From Pseudomonadota bacterium (GTDB lineage Bacteria > Pseudomonadota > Gammaproteobacteria > Burkholderiales > Burkholderiaceae_B): a DNA stretch of 64,000 nucleotides. The position numbers and the translations under genes are program-made. Of this stretch, positions 7,724-16,873 are shown piece after piece (positions within the stretch are counted from its first letter, which is position 1; every line of letters starts with the position of its first letter). The notes beneath the pieces are model-generated. The model was not told the DNA's origin and did not search any database. It saw only the letters and a program-made list of their open reading frames with translations. Location of the stretch: contig JAEXOO010000015.1 of assembly GCA_023439305.1 (NCBI GenBank), positions 1 through 64,000 of the forward strand, read 5' to 3'.

Positions 7724-10381
7724 ATGCAGGAACGTTACAACCCCCGCGAGGTTGAACAACTCGCGCAGCAGAACTGGTCCGATCGCGACGTCTATCGTGC
7801 CACCGAAAACGCCACCACGCCTGACGGCTCCCCAAAGCCCAAGTTCTATGCGTGCTCCATGCTGCCCTACCCCAGCGGCAAGCTGCACATGGGCCATGTG
7901 CGCAACTACACCATCAACGACATGATGGCGCGCCAGTTGCGCATGCGCGGATTCAACGTTCTGATGCCCATGGGCTGGGACGCCTTCGGCATGCCGGCCG
8001 AAAACGCCGCCATAAAGTCCCAGGTGCCGCCCGCCAAATGGACCTACGACAATATCGCCTACATGAAAAAGCAGATGCAGGCGATGGGCTTGGCCATCGA
8101 CTGGTCGCGCGAAATGTGCGCCTGCGATCCCAATTACTACAAGTGGAACCAGTGGCTGTTCCTGAAAATGCTGGACAAGGGCATTGCCTACCGCAAGACC
8201 CAGACCGTCAACTGGGACCCCGTGGACCAGACCGTGCTGGCCAACGAGCAAGTCATCGACGGGCGCGGCTGGCGCTCGGGAGCGCTGGTTGAGAAACGTG
8301 AAATCCCAGGTTATTACCTGCGCATCACCGACTACGCCGAAGAGCTGCTGGATACCGTCAAGAGCGGACTGCCCGGCTGGCCCGAGCGTGTGCGCCTGAT
8401 GCAGGAAAACTGGATCGGCAAGAGCCAGGGAGTGCGCTTCGCCTTTCCCCACGACATCCGCGACGAACACGGCGCGCTGATTCAGGACGGCCGCCTGTAC
8501 GTGTTCACCACACGCGCTGACACCATCATGGGCGTCACCTTCTGCGCCGTGGCACCTGAACACCCGCTGGCCCGTCATGCGGCCCGGAACAACCCCGCCC
8601 TGTCCGCTTTCATCGAAGAATGCAAAAAAGGCGGCACCACGGAAGCCGACCTGGCCACGCGCGACAAAGAAGGCCTGCCTACCGGCCTGACCGTCAAACA
8701 CCCCGTGACCGGCGCAGACGTGCCAGTATGGGTCGGCAACTATGTGCTCATGAGCTACGGCGACGGCGCCGTCATGGGCGTTCCCGCTCACGACGAACGT
8801 GATTTCGCCTTCGCCCTCAAGTACCAGTTACCCATCCGCCAGGTCATCGCCGTCGACGGCAAATCCTACGACGCCACGCAATGGCAGGACTGGTACGGCG
8901 ACAAGCAGCAAGGCCAGACCTTCCAGTCCGGCAAGTACGACGGCCTGAGCCACGAACAGGCGGTGGATGCCATCGCCGCCGATCTGTCAGCCGCGGGCCT
9001 GGGCGAAAAGCAGACCACCTTCCGCTTGCGCGACTGGGGCATCTCGCGCCAGCGCTACTGGGGCACCCCCATCCCCATCATCCACTGCGATGATTGCGGC
9101 CCTGTGCCCGTGCCCGAAAAAGACCTGCCCGTGATCCTGCCCGAAGAGCTCATCCCGGACGGCAGCGGCAATCCACTGAACAAGCACGAAGCATTCCTGA
9201 ACTGCGCCTGCCCCTCCTGCGGCAAGCCGGCGCGCCGGGAAACCGACACCATGGACACCTTCGTGGACTCGTCCTGGTACTTCCTGCGCTATACCGCACC
9301 CGACAACCTGAATGCCATGGTTGACGAGCGCACCGATTACTGGATGCCCATGGACCAGTACATCGGCGGCATCGAGCACGCCGTGCTGCACCTGCTGTAC
9401 GCCCGCTTCTGGACCAAGGTCATGCGCGACATGGGACTGGTCAAGGTGGACGAACCCTTCACCCGCCTGCTGTGCCAGGGCATGGTGCTGAACCACATCT
9501 ATTCGCGCCGCACCCCCCAGGGCGGCATCGAGTACTTCTGGCCTGAAGACGTCGACAACGTCTACGACGACAAGGGCGCCATCATCGGCGCGCGCTTGAA
9601 GAGCGACGGCTCCGAAATCCAGTACGGCGGCATCGGCACGATGTCCAAGTCCAAGAACAACGGCGTGGATCCGCAATCGCTGATCGACTCCCTGGGCGCC
9701 GACACCGCCCGCTTGTTCGTCATGTTCGCCAGCCCGCCCGAACAGACCCTGGAATGGTCTGATTCCGGCGTGGACGGCGCCAACCGCTTCCTGCGTCGCC
9801 TCTGGTCCTTCTGCCACAACCACGCCGATGCCCTGCGCGCCGGCAACGCGCAAGCCCAGGACTGGTCCGACCTGGATGCCGAATCCAAGCGCGTGCGCCT
9901 GGAAGTTCACGGCTTGCTCAAGCAGGCGGATTACGACTACCAGCGCATTCAGTACAACACCGTGGTGTCGGCCTGCATGAAAATGCTCAACACCCTGGAA
10001 CAGGCCAAGTGGGCCGATACGCCCGCCGCCCAGCGTGCGCTGGCCGAAACGACCTCCATCGTGCTGCGCGTCCTGTATCCCGTCGTGCCGCACATCACCT
10101 GGCAACTGTGGCGCGAGCTGGGCTGGGCCGATACACTGGGCGACATGCTGGACGTCGCCTGGCCCCAGGTGGACGAGCAGGCCCTGGTCGCCGACGAAAT
10201 CGAACTGATGCTGCAGGTCAATGGCAAGCTGCGCGGATCGGTCGTGGTGCCCCATGGCTCGGACAAGTCCGTCATCGAGCAGGCGGCCGCCGGCCATGAA
10301 GCCGTCGCCAAGTACCTGGAAGGCCGTCCTGCCAAACGCATCATCGTGGTGCCCGGCAAACTCGTGAACGTCGTAGGATAA
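7724..10381 (+). CDS. leuS: Leucyl-tRNA synthetase
   Basis: Class I aminoacyl-tRNA synthetase that charges tRNA-Leu. The start at 7724 gives 885 aa beginning MQERYNPREVEQLAQQNW, the usual LeuS start; upstream ATGs at 7667 and 7679 overlap the likely -10 box. The HIGH motif is HMGH at about residues 55-58 after PYPSGKL. The CP1 editing domain follows (about 225-415, with TTRADTIMGVTFCAVAPEHPL and the GVPAHDERD segment). The KMSKS loop MSKSK is at about 640. Anticodon-binding and C-terminal domains end the protein. First gene of leuS-lptE-holA. Confidence 0.98.
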   Translation: MQERYNPREVEQLAQQNWSDRDVYRATENATTPDGSPKPKFYACSMLPYPSGKLHMGHVRNYTINDMMARQLRMRGFNVLMPMGWDAFGMPAENAAIKSQVPPAKWTYDNIAYMKKQMQAMGLAIDWSREMCACDPNYYKWNQWLFLKMLDKGIAYRKTQTVNWDPVDQTVLANEQVIDGRGWRSGALVEKREIPGYYLRITDYAEELLDTVKSGLPGWPERVRLMQENWIGKSQGVRFAFPHDIRDEHGALIQDGRLYVFTTRADTIMGVTFCAVAPEHPLARHAARNNPALSAFIEECKKGGTTEADLATRDKEGLPTGLTVKHPVTGADVPVWVGNYVLMSYGDGAVMGVPAHDERDFAFALKYQLPIRQVIAVDGKSYDATQWQDWYGDKQQGQTFQSGKYDGLSHEQAVDAIAADLSAAGLGEKQTTFRLRDWGISRQRYWGTPIPIIHCDDCGPVPVPEKDLPVILPEELIPDGSGNPLNKHEAFLNCACPSCGKPARRETDTMDTFVDSSWYFLRYTAPDNLNAMVDERTDYWMPMDQYIGGIEHAVLHLLYARFWTKVMRDMGLVKVDEPFTRLLCQGMVLNHIYSRRTPQGGIEYFWPEDVDNVYDDKGAIIGARLKSDGSEIQYGGIGTMSKSKNNGVDPQSLIDSLGADTARLFVMFASPPEQTLEWSDSGVDGANRFLRRLWSFCHNHADALRAGNAQAQDWSDLDAESKRVRLEVHGLLKQADYDYQRIQYNTVVSACMKMLNTLEQAKWADTPAAQRALAETTSIVLRVLYPVVPHITWQLWRELGWADTLGDMLDVAWPQVDEQALVADEIELMLQVNGKLRGSVVVPHGSDKSVIEQAAAGHEAVAKYLEGRPAKRIIVVPGKLVNVVG

Positions 10382-10385
10382 ATCC

Positions 10386-11015
10386 ATGCATTCTGCCCGC
10401 CTTCCCCTGTCTGCCCGCCTGTCCGCGTTCCGCCCCCGGCAGTGGGGACTGGCGGGCATGCTGGTCCTGCTAGGCCTGTTCCTGACGGCCTGCGGCTTCC
10501 ATCTGAAAGGAGTGGCGCCGCTGCCGTTCGACACGCTCTACACCAACATCTCGGACAACACAGCCTTTGGCGCCAACCTGCGCCGCAACCTGATGGCCAG
10601 TTCGCCCAATACGCGCTTCGTCACACGCCAACAAGATGCCGAAGCCATCTTGCTCGAGCTTGAAAACAGCCGCAGCCAGCGCGAGATCTCCATCAACGCC
10701 AAAGGCCAGGTCGAAGAATACGAGCTGCAGCTTAACTTCGTCTTCCAGCTGAACGATGCCAAAGGCCGAGTGATCCTTCCGCCCACCACCCTCAGCGCCA
10801 TCCGCGAAGTCCCCTACGACGCCGAGGCCGTGCAAGCCAAAGACAGCGAAATCACCATGATCTTCCGCGACATGGAACAGTCGCTGATCAACCGCATCGT
10901 ACGCCGCCTGAGCTCGCCCGACGTCACCAGCGCATTCCGCTATGCCGCCAGCCAGCCCGAACTGCCTTCGATCGAAGAAAGCGAACTGCTTCCCCAGCCC
11001 GAGAACCGCTTCTGA
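10386..11015 (+). CDS. lptE: LPS-assembly lipoprotein LptE
   Basis: Outer-membrane lipoprotein that plugs the LptD barrel and helps place lipopolysaccharide on the cell surface. The 209-aa protein has a signal peptide with lipobox LTAC and the conserved LptE start of the mature part, CGFHLKG (Cys at about residue 37). It starts four bases after leuS and is followed by holA after two bases; leuS-lptE-holA is the standard order in proteobacteria. Confidence 0.93.
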   Translation: MHSARLPLSARLSAFRPRQWGLAGMLVLLGLFLTACGFHLKGVAPLPFDTLYTNISDNTAFGANLRRNLMASSPNTRFVTRQQDAEAILLELENSRSQREISINAKGQVEEYELQLNFVFQLNDAKGRVILPPTTLSAIREVPYDAEAVQAKDSEITMIFRDMEQSLINRIVRRLSSPDVTSAFRYAASQPELPSIEESELLPQPENRF

Positions 11016-11017
11016 CC

Positions 11018-12079
11018 ATGGGCCGCAAAGCCGACCACGACACCCTGCTGCGCGAACTGGGGACGCCTTCCACGGCGCTCCAGCCGCTGTATGTGCTGTG
11101 CGGCGACGAGCCCCTGCTGCTGGTCGAAGCGGCGGATGCCGTGCGCGCGCGCGCGCGCCAAGACGGCTTTACAGAACGCAGCAGTTTTACCTTTGACGCC
11201 CGCGCGGACTGGTCGCCGCTGTTCGCTGCCGCCCAGAACATCTCTCTGTTTGGCGACCGCAAGCTGGTGGATCTGAACATTCCCAGCGGTAAACCGGGCA
11301 AGCCAGGCGCCGACGCCTTGCAACGCCTGTGCCAAATGGTCTCCAACGGCCAAATGGACGGCACGGCCATCCTCATTCAACTGCCCAGGCTGGACAAGGC
11401 CACACGGAACGCAAAGTGGTGTCAGGCGCTGGAGCAAGCCGCCTGCTGGGTAGACATACAGGCGGTCAGCCGCTCCGCCCTTCCCGGCTGGATTGCGCAG
11501 CGCCTCAAGCGCCAGGACCAGAACCTGGACCGCGACAGCCTGGAATGGATGGCCGACAAAGTAGAAGGCAATCTGCTGGCCGCTTTCCAGGAAATCCAGA
11601 AACTAGGCCTTATTTACCCTGCCGGCGCCGTCAGCCAGCAAGAATTGGAAAGCGCCGTGCTGAACGTGGCGCGCTACAGCGTATTCGATCTGCGCGATGC
11701 CATGCTGACAGGCCAAAGCCGCCGCGCTCTGACCGTGCTGGACGGCCTGCAGGCCGAGGGCGAAGCCTTGCCCTTGGTGCTCTGGGCCGTCGGCGACGAA
11801 GTGCGGACACTGGCGCGCCTGGCCCGGGCCCGTCAGCAAGGCCAGGATATCGGCATGCTGTTTCGTCAGTACCGCATTTTCGGCCCACGTGAAAAATTCG
11901 TACGTCAGGCCTTGGATCGCATCCCCGATGCCGTCTGGCCGGCCGCTGTCCTGCATGCCCACGACATCGATCGTCTTATCAAGGGCCTGCACCCCGCCGG
12001 TCGACAAAATGATCCCTGGGAAGAAATGCGCCGCCTCACCCTGCGTATCGCCGTGGCGACACGACCGGCCCGCCCATAA
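11018..12079 (+). CDS. holA: DNA polymerase III subunit delta
   Basis: The delta subunit opens the beta clamp in the clamp loader. The 353-aa length is normal. The N-terminal LYVLCGDEPLLLVEAADAVRARA matches the family start (YLLxGDEPLLxxEA), and the C-terminal HDIDRLIKGL with PWEEMRRLTLRIA is typical. It reads as a complete gene directly coupled to lptE. A local CG repeat (GCGCGCGCGC near 11146-11157) lies inside the coding region. Confidence 0.94.
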   Translation: MGRKADHDTLLRELGTPSTALQPLYVLCGDEPLLLVEAADAVRARARQDGFTERSSFTFDARADWSPLFAAAQNISLFGDRKLVDLNIPSGKPGKPGADALQRLCQMVSNGQMDGTAILIQLPRLDKATRNAKWCQALEQAACWVDIQAVSRSALPGWIAQRLKRQDQNLDRDSLEWMADKVEGNLLAAFQEIQKLGLIYPAGAVSQQELESAVLNVARYSVFDLRDAMLTGQSRRALTVLDGLQAEGEALPLVLWAVGDEVRTLARLARARQQGQDIGMLFRQYRIFGPREKFVRQALDRIPDAVWPAAVLHAHDIDRLIKGLHPAGRQNDPWEEMRRLTLRIAVATRPARP

Positions 12080-12146
12080 GGCCCAATACCCTCAATCTCC
12101 CTATTTGTTGCGATAATGCTCTCTTGACCCGGAGAGTTTCACGGCT

Positions 12147-13442
12147 ATGAACGACATCACCCAATCCCGCGCCGACCAACAGGCCGGCGACCTGTCCGCT
12201 ATCATGCGCGATCTGGGCGTGCGCGCCCAGGCAGCGGCACGCCGTATGCGTGCCGCCACCGGTAAAGCCAAGGCCGATGCCTTGCGCTATATGGCCGACG
12301 CCCTGATCGAACACAAGGCCCAATTGCAGGCCGCCAACGAGCTGGATCTGCAAGCCGCGCGCGAACGACAGATCCAGCCCGCCATGATCGAGCGCCTGGC
12401 CTTATCGGACAAAGCCTTGAACATCATGACCACAGGCCTGCGCCAGATCGCCGACATGGACGATCCCGTCGGCCAGCTCAGCGCCTCGCGCACTCGCCCC
12501 AACGGCATGCGGGTCGCCCAGATGCGCGTGCCGCTGGGCGTCATCGGCATCATCTACGAGTCGCGCCCTAACGTCACCATCGATGCCGCCGCCCTGTGCC
12601 TGAAGTCCGGCAACGCCACCATTTTGCGCGGCGGCAGCGAAGCCTTTCATTCCAACCAGGCGCTGGCGCGCATCATCGCCGACAGCCTGGAACGAGCAGG
12701 CTTGCCCAAAGATGCCGTGCAAGTGGTGCCCACCACCGACCGCGATGCCGTGGGCCTGCTGGTCACCATGAACGACTACGTGGACGTGATCGTGCCGCGC
12801 GGTGGCAAAAGCCTGATCCAGCGCCTGAGCGCCGAGGCCACCGTGCCCCTGATCAAGCATCTGGATGGCAACTGCCACGTCTATGTCGACGAATTCGCGG
12901 ACCTGGAGAAAGCAGCGCGCATTGTCTTCAACGCCAAGACCTACCGCTACGGCATCTGCGGCACCATGGAAACACTGCTGGTGCATCGCAATATCGCCCC
13001 CGCTTTCCTGCCCGGCACCGCGCGCCAGCTTCAGGAAAAAGGGGTAGAACTGCGCGGCTGCGAACAAACTCGCGCCCTGGTCTCGGAAGTGGCTCCGGCC
13101 ACCGAATCCGACTGGGAAACCGAATTCGCCGCCCCCATCCTGGCCATCCGTATCGTAGACTCCATGGAACAAGCCATGGATCATATCGCCCAGTACAGCT
13201 CGGAACACACCGAATCCATCGTTACGGAAAACCTGAGCCAGGCCGAGCGTTTCCAACGCGAAGTCGATTCCAGCTCCGTCATGGTGAACCTGCCTACCTG
13301 TTTTGCCGACGGCTTCGAATATGGGCTGGGCGCAGAGATCGGCATTTCCACCAACCGCCTGCATGCCCGCGGCCCCGTCGGTCTGGAAGGGCTGACCACC
13401 TACAAGTGGGTGCTGCACGGCGACGGCCAGATGCGCGGATAA
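12147..13442 (+). CDS. proA: Gamma-glutamyl phosphate reductase
   Basis: NADPH-dependent second step of proline synthesis, making glutamate semialdehyde. The 431-aa protein has the aldehyde-dehydrogenase fold, with GVIGIIYESRPNVTIDAAALCLKSGN in the cofactor region and the catalytic Cys in RYGICGTMETLL (about residue 272). The C-terminal GLGAEIGISTNRLHARGPVGLEGLTTYKW is diagnostic. A GATAAT at 12112-12117 may be its -10 box, with GGAG ahead of the ATG. proB is not in the window. Confidence 0.96.
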   Translation: MNDITQSRADQQAGDLSAIMRDLGVRAQAAARRMRAATGKAKADALRYMADALIEHKAQLQAANELDLQAARERQIQPAMIERLALSDKALNIMTTGLRQIADMDDPVGQLSASRTRPNGMRVAQMRVPLGVIGIIYESRPNVTIDAAALCLKSGNATILRGGSEAFHSNQALARIIADSLERAGLPKDAVQVVPTTDRDAVGLLVTMNDYVDVIVPRGGKSLIQRLSAEATVPLIKHLDGNCHVYVDEFADLEKAARIVFNAKTYRYGICGTMETLLVHRNIAPAFLPGTARQLQEKGVELRGCEQTRALVSEVAPATESDWETEFAAPILAIRIVDSMEQAMDHIAQYSSEHTESIVTENLSQAERFQREVDSSSVMVNLPTCFADGFEYGLGAEIGISTNRLHARGPVGLEGLTTYKWVLHGDGQMRG

Positions 13443-13446
13443 TCCC

Positions 13447-13863
13447 ATGCTCTGGCTCAAGGCTTTTCATATCCTCTTCGTAACATCCTGGTTTGCGGGC
13501 CTGTTCTATCTGCCCCGCATCTATGTCAATCTGGCCCAGGACCACGACGCGGCAAGCCGCGAGACCCTGCTGGGCATGGCCCGGCGGCTGTATCGCTTCA
13601 TGGCGCCCCTGGCCATCCTGACGTTGCTCACCGGGCTGGGGCTGTTTTTGTACTACGGCATAGGCAAAGGACAAGGCTGGATGCATGCCAAGCTGGCCCT
13701 GGTTCTGGCGCTGTTTGCCTTTCACGGTGTGTGCGGCCGCTTTTTGCGGCAGTTCCAGCAAGGACTGAATACCCGCTCACACATCTTCTTCCGCTGGTTC
13801 AATGAATTTCCGGTCATCGTTCTGCTGCTGGTCCTCATCCTGGTGGTTGTAAAACCCTTTTAA
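13447..13863 (+). CDS. hemJ: HemJ-like protoporphyrinogen oxidase (CopD/UPF0093 family)
   Basis: A 138-aa membrane protein with four predicted helices. The family hallmarks are an early LKAFHILFVTSWFAGLFYLPRIYV with the conserved His8, and GWMHAKLALVL with a conserved His/Lys pair. HemJ oxidises protoporphyrinogen IX to protoporphyrin IX in heme synthesis in bacteria without HemG/HemY. It starts four bases after proA and lies ten bases before the next gene, so it is probably co-transcribed. The function is inferred from the family. Confidence 0.85.
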   Translation: MLWLKAFHILFVTSWFAGLFYLPRIYVNLAQDHDAASRETLLGMARRLYRFMAPLAILTLLTGLGLFLYYGIGKGQGWMHAKLALVLALFAFHGVCGRFLRQFQQGLNTRSHIFFRWFNEFPVIVLLLVLILVVVKPF

Positions 13864-13873
13864 TGCACATTTC

Positions 13874-16456
13874 ATGTCAGACCAACCCGAACGCAAGACA
13901 CTAAGCCTGGTGCCAGGCAGCAAGAAAAAAAGCACCAGCACGGAACCGCGCATGCGCTCCGGCGCACGCGCGCGCGTTGCCAGCCAGCAGGATCGCCAAC
14001 AAGGCACCCAAAAACGCGAGACCCGTCCTTACGCGAGCAACCGCGATCAGGATCGCCGCCCGCAGTCCGGCGAACGACGCGAGTTCTCCGGCGAACGCCG
14101 TGAGCGTCCCTCCTACAACCGCGATCAGGATCGCCGTCCGCAATCCGGCGAACGACGCGAGTTCTCCGGCGAGCGCCGTGAGCGGCCCGCCTACAACCGC
14201 GACCAGGACCGCCGCCCGCAGTCCGGCGAACGACGCGAATTCTCCGGCGAGCGCCGTGAGCGTCCCGCCTTCAACCGCGATCAGGATCGCCGCCCGCAGT
14301 CCGGTGAACGACGCGAGTTCTCCGGCGAGCGCCGTGAGCGGCCCGCCTACAACCGCGACCAGGACCGCCGTCCGCAGTCCGGCGAACGGCGCGAGTTCTC
14401 CGGCGAACGCCGTGAGCGTCCCGCCTTCAACCGCGACCAGGACCGCCGTCCGCAATCCGGCGAACGGCGCGAGTTCTCCGGCGAGCGCCGTGAGCGGCCC
14501 GCCTACAACCGCGACCAGGATCGTCGTCCTCAATCCGGTGAACGGCGCGAATTCTCCGGCGAGCGCCGTGAGCGGCCCGCCTACAACCAGGACCGCCGTC
14601 CGCAGTCCGGCGAACGGCGCGAGTTCTCCGGCGAACGCCGTGAGCGCCCCGCCTACAACCGCGATCAGGACCGCCGTCCGCAGTCCGGTGAGCGACGCGA
14701 ATTCTCCGGCGAACGCCGCGAGCGCCCCGCCTTCAATCGCGATCAGGACCGCCGCCCGCAGTCCGGTGAACGACGCGAATTCTCCAGCGAACGCCGTGAG
14801 CGCCCCGCCTTCAACCGCGATCAGGACCGCCGTCCTCAATCCGGTGAACGACGCGAATTCTCCGGCGAACGCCGCGAGCGCCCCGCCTTCAACCGCGATC
14901 AGGACCGCCGTCCTCAATCCGGTGAACGACGCGAATTCTCCGGCGAACGCCGCGAGCGCCCCGCCTACAACCGCGATCAGGACCGCCGCCCGCAGTCGGG
15001 TGAACGACGCGAGTTCTCCGGCGAACGCCGCGAGCGCCCCGCCTACAACCGCGATCAGGACCGCCGCCCGCAGTCGGGTGAACGACGCGAGTTCTCCAAA
15101 GAACAGCGCGAATCAGCCAGCCGCAGCAGCAGCTTGTTCAGCCCCGCACAAAACGCGGACGCTTTTCCAAGCTACGATTCGCCCATCAAGAAAGTGGACA
15201 GCCCCCAGGCGCCTCGGCCAGGCCAGCGCCTGAGCGACGCCAGCATCGAGCAGAACGAGCGCGTACAGATCAAAGCCGTGCAGACCGAGCAGTACCGTCT
15301 GTTCGCGCCCTGCCCGCAAGGCCTGGAAGAAGCGCTGTCACTGGAGCTGCAGGCCCTGGGTTACGAGCATGTAAAAGCCGGCCGCGCCGGCTGCCACTTT
15401 GTCGCTGACTGGATCGGCGTGATGCGCGCCAACCTGTCTTCCCGACTGGCCACCCGCATCCTGCTGGAACTGTCCCACGCTCCCGTCAGCACCGAAGACG
15501 ACATTCTGGCCCTGGCCCGATTGACGCCTTGGGAACGTTGGTTCGGCCCCGAGCAAACGCTGCGTGTCGATACCTCGGCCGTGCGCAGCCCCATGCAAAG
15601 CCTGCAGTATTGCAATCTGCGCGCCAAAGACGGTATCTGCGACCGCCTGCGCGAGCTGGAAGGAGCGCGCCCGTCCATTGACACCGTCCGTCCCGATGCC
15701 CGCGTGCATCTGTTCCTGGACGAAACCACGGCCACCTTCTATCTGGACACCAGCGGGGAATCGCTCTTCAAGCGTGGCTGGCGCCACGACAAGGGCGACG
15801 CGCCCCTGCGCGAAAATCTGGCCGCCGGCCTGCTGGCCCTGTCGGGCTGGGATCCCTCCAAGCCGCTGCTCGATCCTTTCTGCGGCAGCGGCACCATCCT
15901 GATCGAAGCCGCCTGGATGGCTCTGGGCGCGCCTCCCGGCATCTGGCGCCCCTTCCATTTCGAGCGCCTGCGCTGCCACGATTTCCGCCTGTGGCGCGAC
16001 ATCAAGGATGAAGCCCGCTCGCGCATCGCGCCGAACCTGGAAACGCCCCTGATCGGCTATGACATCAATCCTGCCGTGCTGGAAGCTGCCCGCTCCAACC
16101 TGGACCGATCCCACCTGGCTCGGGACACCATTCGTTTCGAGCAGGGTGATGCACTGAAAATCCAGCCTAGCACCGAGCCCGGCTGGATCGTCACCAACCC
16201 TCCCTACGGCGAACGCCTGGAGCATCAGGACGACGATTTCTGGCGCGACTGGGCCAGCAACCTGAAGCAGAATTTTGCGGGTTGGAGCATCAACATGATC
16301 AGCAGCGACCTGGAGCTTCCACGCCACATGCGCCTGAAACCCAAGCGTCGCTATCCGCTGTTCAATGGCTCGCTGGACTGCCGCTTGTTCTGTTTTGACA
16401 TGGTGGAATCCAGCTATCGCCAGGACGATGCCCCTGGCGAAGACGTCGAGTCGTAA
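13874..16456 (+). CDS. THUMP-domain 23S rRNA guanine-N2 methyltransferase (RlmL-like) with repeat-expanded N-terminus
   Basis: An 860-aa protein. Residues 1-55 are basic and Ser-rich. Residues 56-408 are fourteen tandem copies of a 26-residue Arg/Glu/Gln-rich unit (core RRPQSGERREF). The folded part starts near 470 with a THUMP-type region (RLFAPCPQGLEEALSLEL). It continues with a Rossmann methyltransferase holding SAM motif DPFCGSGT (667-674) and catalytic NPPYGERL (775-782), as in RlmL/YcbY-type enzymes that methylate 23S rRNA guanine. It lacks the second (RlmK) methyltransferase domain of E. coli RlmKL. The disordered basic repeats probably bind RNA. The target base is inferred. Last gene of proA-hemJ-rlmL-like. 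Confidence 0.88.
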   Translation: MSDQPERKTLSLVPGSKKKSTSTEPRMRSGARARVASQQDRQQGTQKRETRPYASNRDQDRRPQSGERREFSGERRERPSYNRDQDRRPQSGERREFSGERRERPAYNRDQDRRPQSGERREFSGERRERPAFNRDQDRRPQSGERREFSGERRERPAYNRDQDRRPQSGERREFSGERRERPAFNRDQDRRPQSGERREFSGERRERPAYNRDQDRRPQSGERREFSGERRERPAYNQDRRPQSGERREFSGERRERPAYNRDQDRRPQSGERREFSGERRERPAFNRDQDRRPQSGERREFSSERRERPAFNRDQDRRPQSGERREFSGERRERPAFNRDQDRRPQSGERREFSGERRERPAYNRDQDRRPQSGERREFSGERRERPAYNRDQDRRPQSGERREFSKEQRESASRSSSLFSPAQNADAFPSYDSPIKKVDSPQAPRPGQRLSDASIEQNERVQIKAVQTEQYRLFAPCPQGLEEALSLELQALGYEHVKAGRAGCHFVADWIGVMRANLSSRLATRILLELSHAPVSTEDDILALARLTPWERWFGPEQTLRVDTSAVRSPMQSLQYCNLRAKDGICDRLRELEGARPSIDTVRPDARVHLFLDETTATFYLDTSGESLFKRGWRHDKGDAPLRENLAAGLLALSGWDPSKPLLDPFCGSGTILIEAAWMALGAPPGIWRPFHFERLRCHDFRLWRDIKDEARSRIAPNLETPLIGYDINPAVLEAARSNLDRSHLARDTIRFEQGDALKIQPSTEPGWIVTNPPYGERLEHQDDDFWRDWASNLKQNFAGWSINMISSDLELPRHMRLKPKRRYPLFNGSLDCRLFCFDMVESSYRQDDAPGEDVES
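14039..15098 (+). repeat. Fourteen tandem 78-bp coding repeats
   Basis: The unit encodes 26 residues starting Asn-Arg-Asp-Gln-Asp. Units 1-13 are nearly identical at protein level, with Tyr/Phe alternation at the last position. Unit 8 lacks two codons (Arg-Asp), unit 10 has Gly to Ser, and unit 14 decays into KEQRES. Synonymous codons vary between copies (GAT/GAC, CAG/CAA, CGC/CGT), so the array is not fresh. Because the unit is a multiple of three, other frames also stay open over it. Confidence 0.97.
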
Positions 16457-16492
16457 GAGAACGACATCTTCATCAGGAAACTGATGATTTAG

Positions 16493-16538
16493 TTGCGAAA
16501 AATAAGGGTTAACCCTAAAATCAGGGTTAACCCTTATT
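16493..16538 (+). promoter_or_regulatory. Promoter with twin GGGTTAACCC palindromes
   Basis: A -35 box TTGCGA (16493-16498) and a -10 box TAAAAT (16516-16521) are 17 bases apart. The palindrome GGGTTAACCC fills the end of the spacer (16506-16515) and is repeated just after the -10 box at the likely start site (16524-16533), centre to centre 18 bases. Together they form a perfect 16-bp inverted repeat, 16501-16516 with 16523-16538. The layout is that of a repressor bound across the promoter. It could also act as a hairpin ending the upstream gene, but there is no long T-run. Confidence 0.72.
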
Positions 16539-16556
16539 AATGACCGGAACGGCATC

Positions 16557-16709
16557 ATGAACTACCGCAACGACTTGCGTCTGACCGACGAAATCGAACG
16601 CCAGCTCCTTACCCAGGCTCTGGAAGAGCAGTATCGCCTGCGCCCCTTCAAGGCTCTCAAAAACCTGATTCTGCGCCTGTTCAAGCAACAGCGCCGCATC
16701 AACGCCTAA
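16557..16709 (+). CDS. Small basic protein of unknown function, 50 aa
   Basis: An ORF of 50 codons, MNYRNDLRLTDEIERQLLTQ at the start and LFKQQRRINA at the end. The first half is acidic/polar and helical; the second half (about 30-50) is a basic amphipathic helix with Leu/Ile on one face, which could lie on a membrane or bind nucleic acid. I do not recognise the family. Support comes from its own promoter with twin palindromes directly upstream and a strong terminator directly downstream, making a complete single-gene unit. The SD is weak. Confidence 0.65.
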   Translation: MNYRNDLRLTDEIERQLLTQALEEQYRLRPFKALKNLILRLFKQQRRINA

Positions 16710-16747
16710 GGCGGGCAAGCCTGGCGGCGCATCGTCGCCACGACAGC

Positions 16748-16774
16748 AAAGCCACCGGTTGCGGTGGCTTTTTT
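16748..16774 (+). terminator. Terminator after the 50-aa ORF
   Basis: GCCACC (16751-16756), loop GGTTGC, GGTGGC (16763-16768), then six T. It closes the small-gene unit 38 bases after its stop. Confidence 0.9.
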
Positions 16775-16818
16775 CATGGCATTCCTACCTCACTGGCAGC
16801 GCACGCGAAGGGCATCGT

Positions 16819-16846
16819 TTCACAGACCGCCGATATACGCGATAAT
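16819..16846 (+). promoter_or_regulatory. Probable promoter of the RDD gene
   Basis: TTCACA (16819-16824), a 16-base spacer, GATAAT (16841-16846). The start site would fall near 16853, so translation should begin at the ATG at 16874. Confidence 0.5.
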
Positions 16847-16873
16847 GCAATCTTGATCGCCTTTGTTTGCACC

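Noticed and set aside
13901..14917. A 338-codon open frame on the minus strand and a 418-codon frame in another plus frame over the repeat array
   Set aside because: The 78-bp repeat is a multiple of three, so any frame that is open in one unit is open in all. The encoded sequences are low-complexity and the RlmL-like frame is continuous with a real domain.
14039..15098. Possible CRISPR array because of regular repeats
   Set aside because: Units are 78 bp with no unique spacers and are in frame with a protein.
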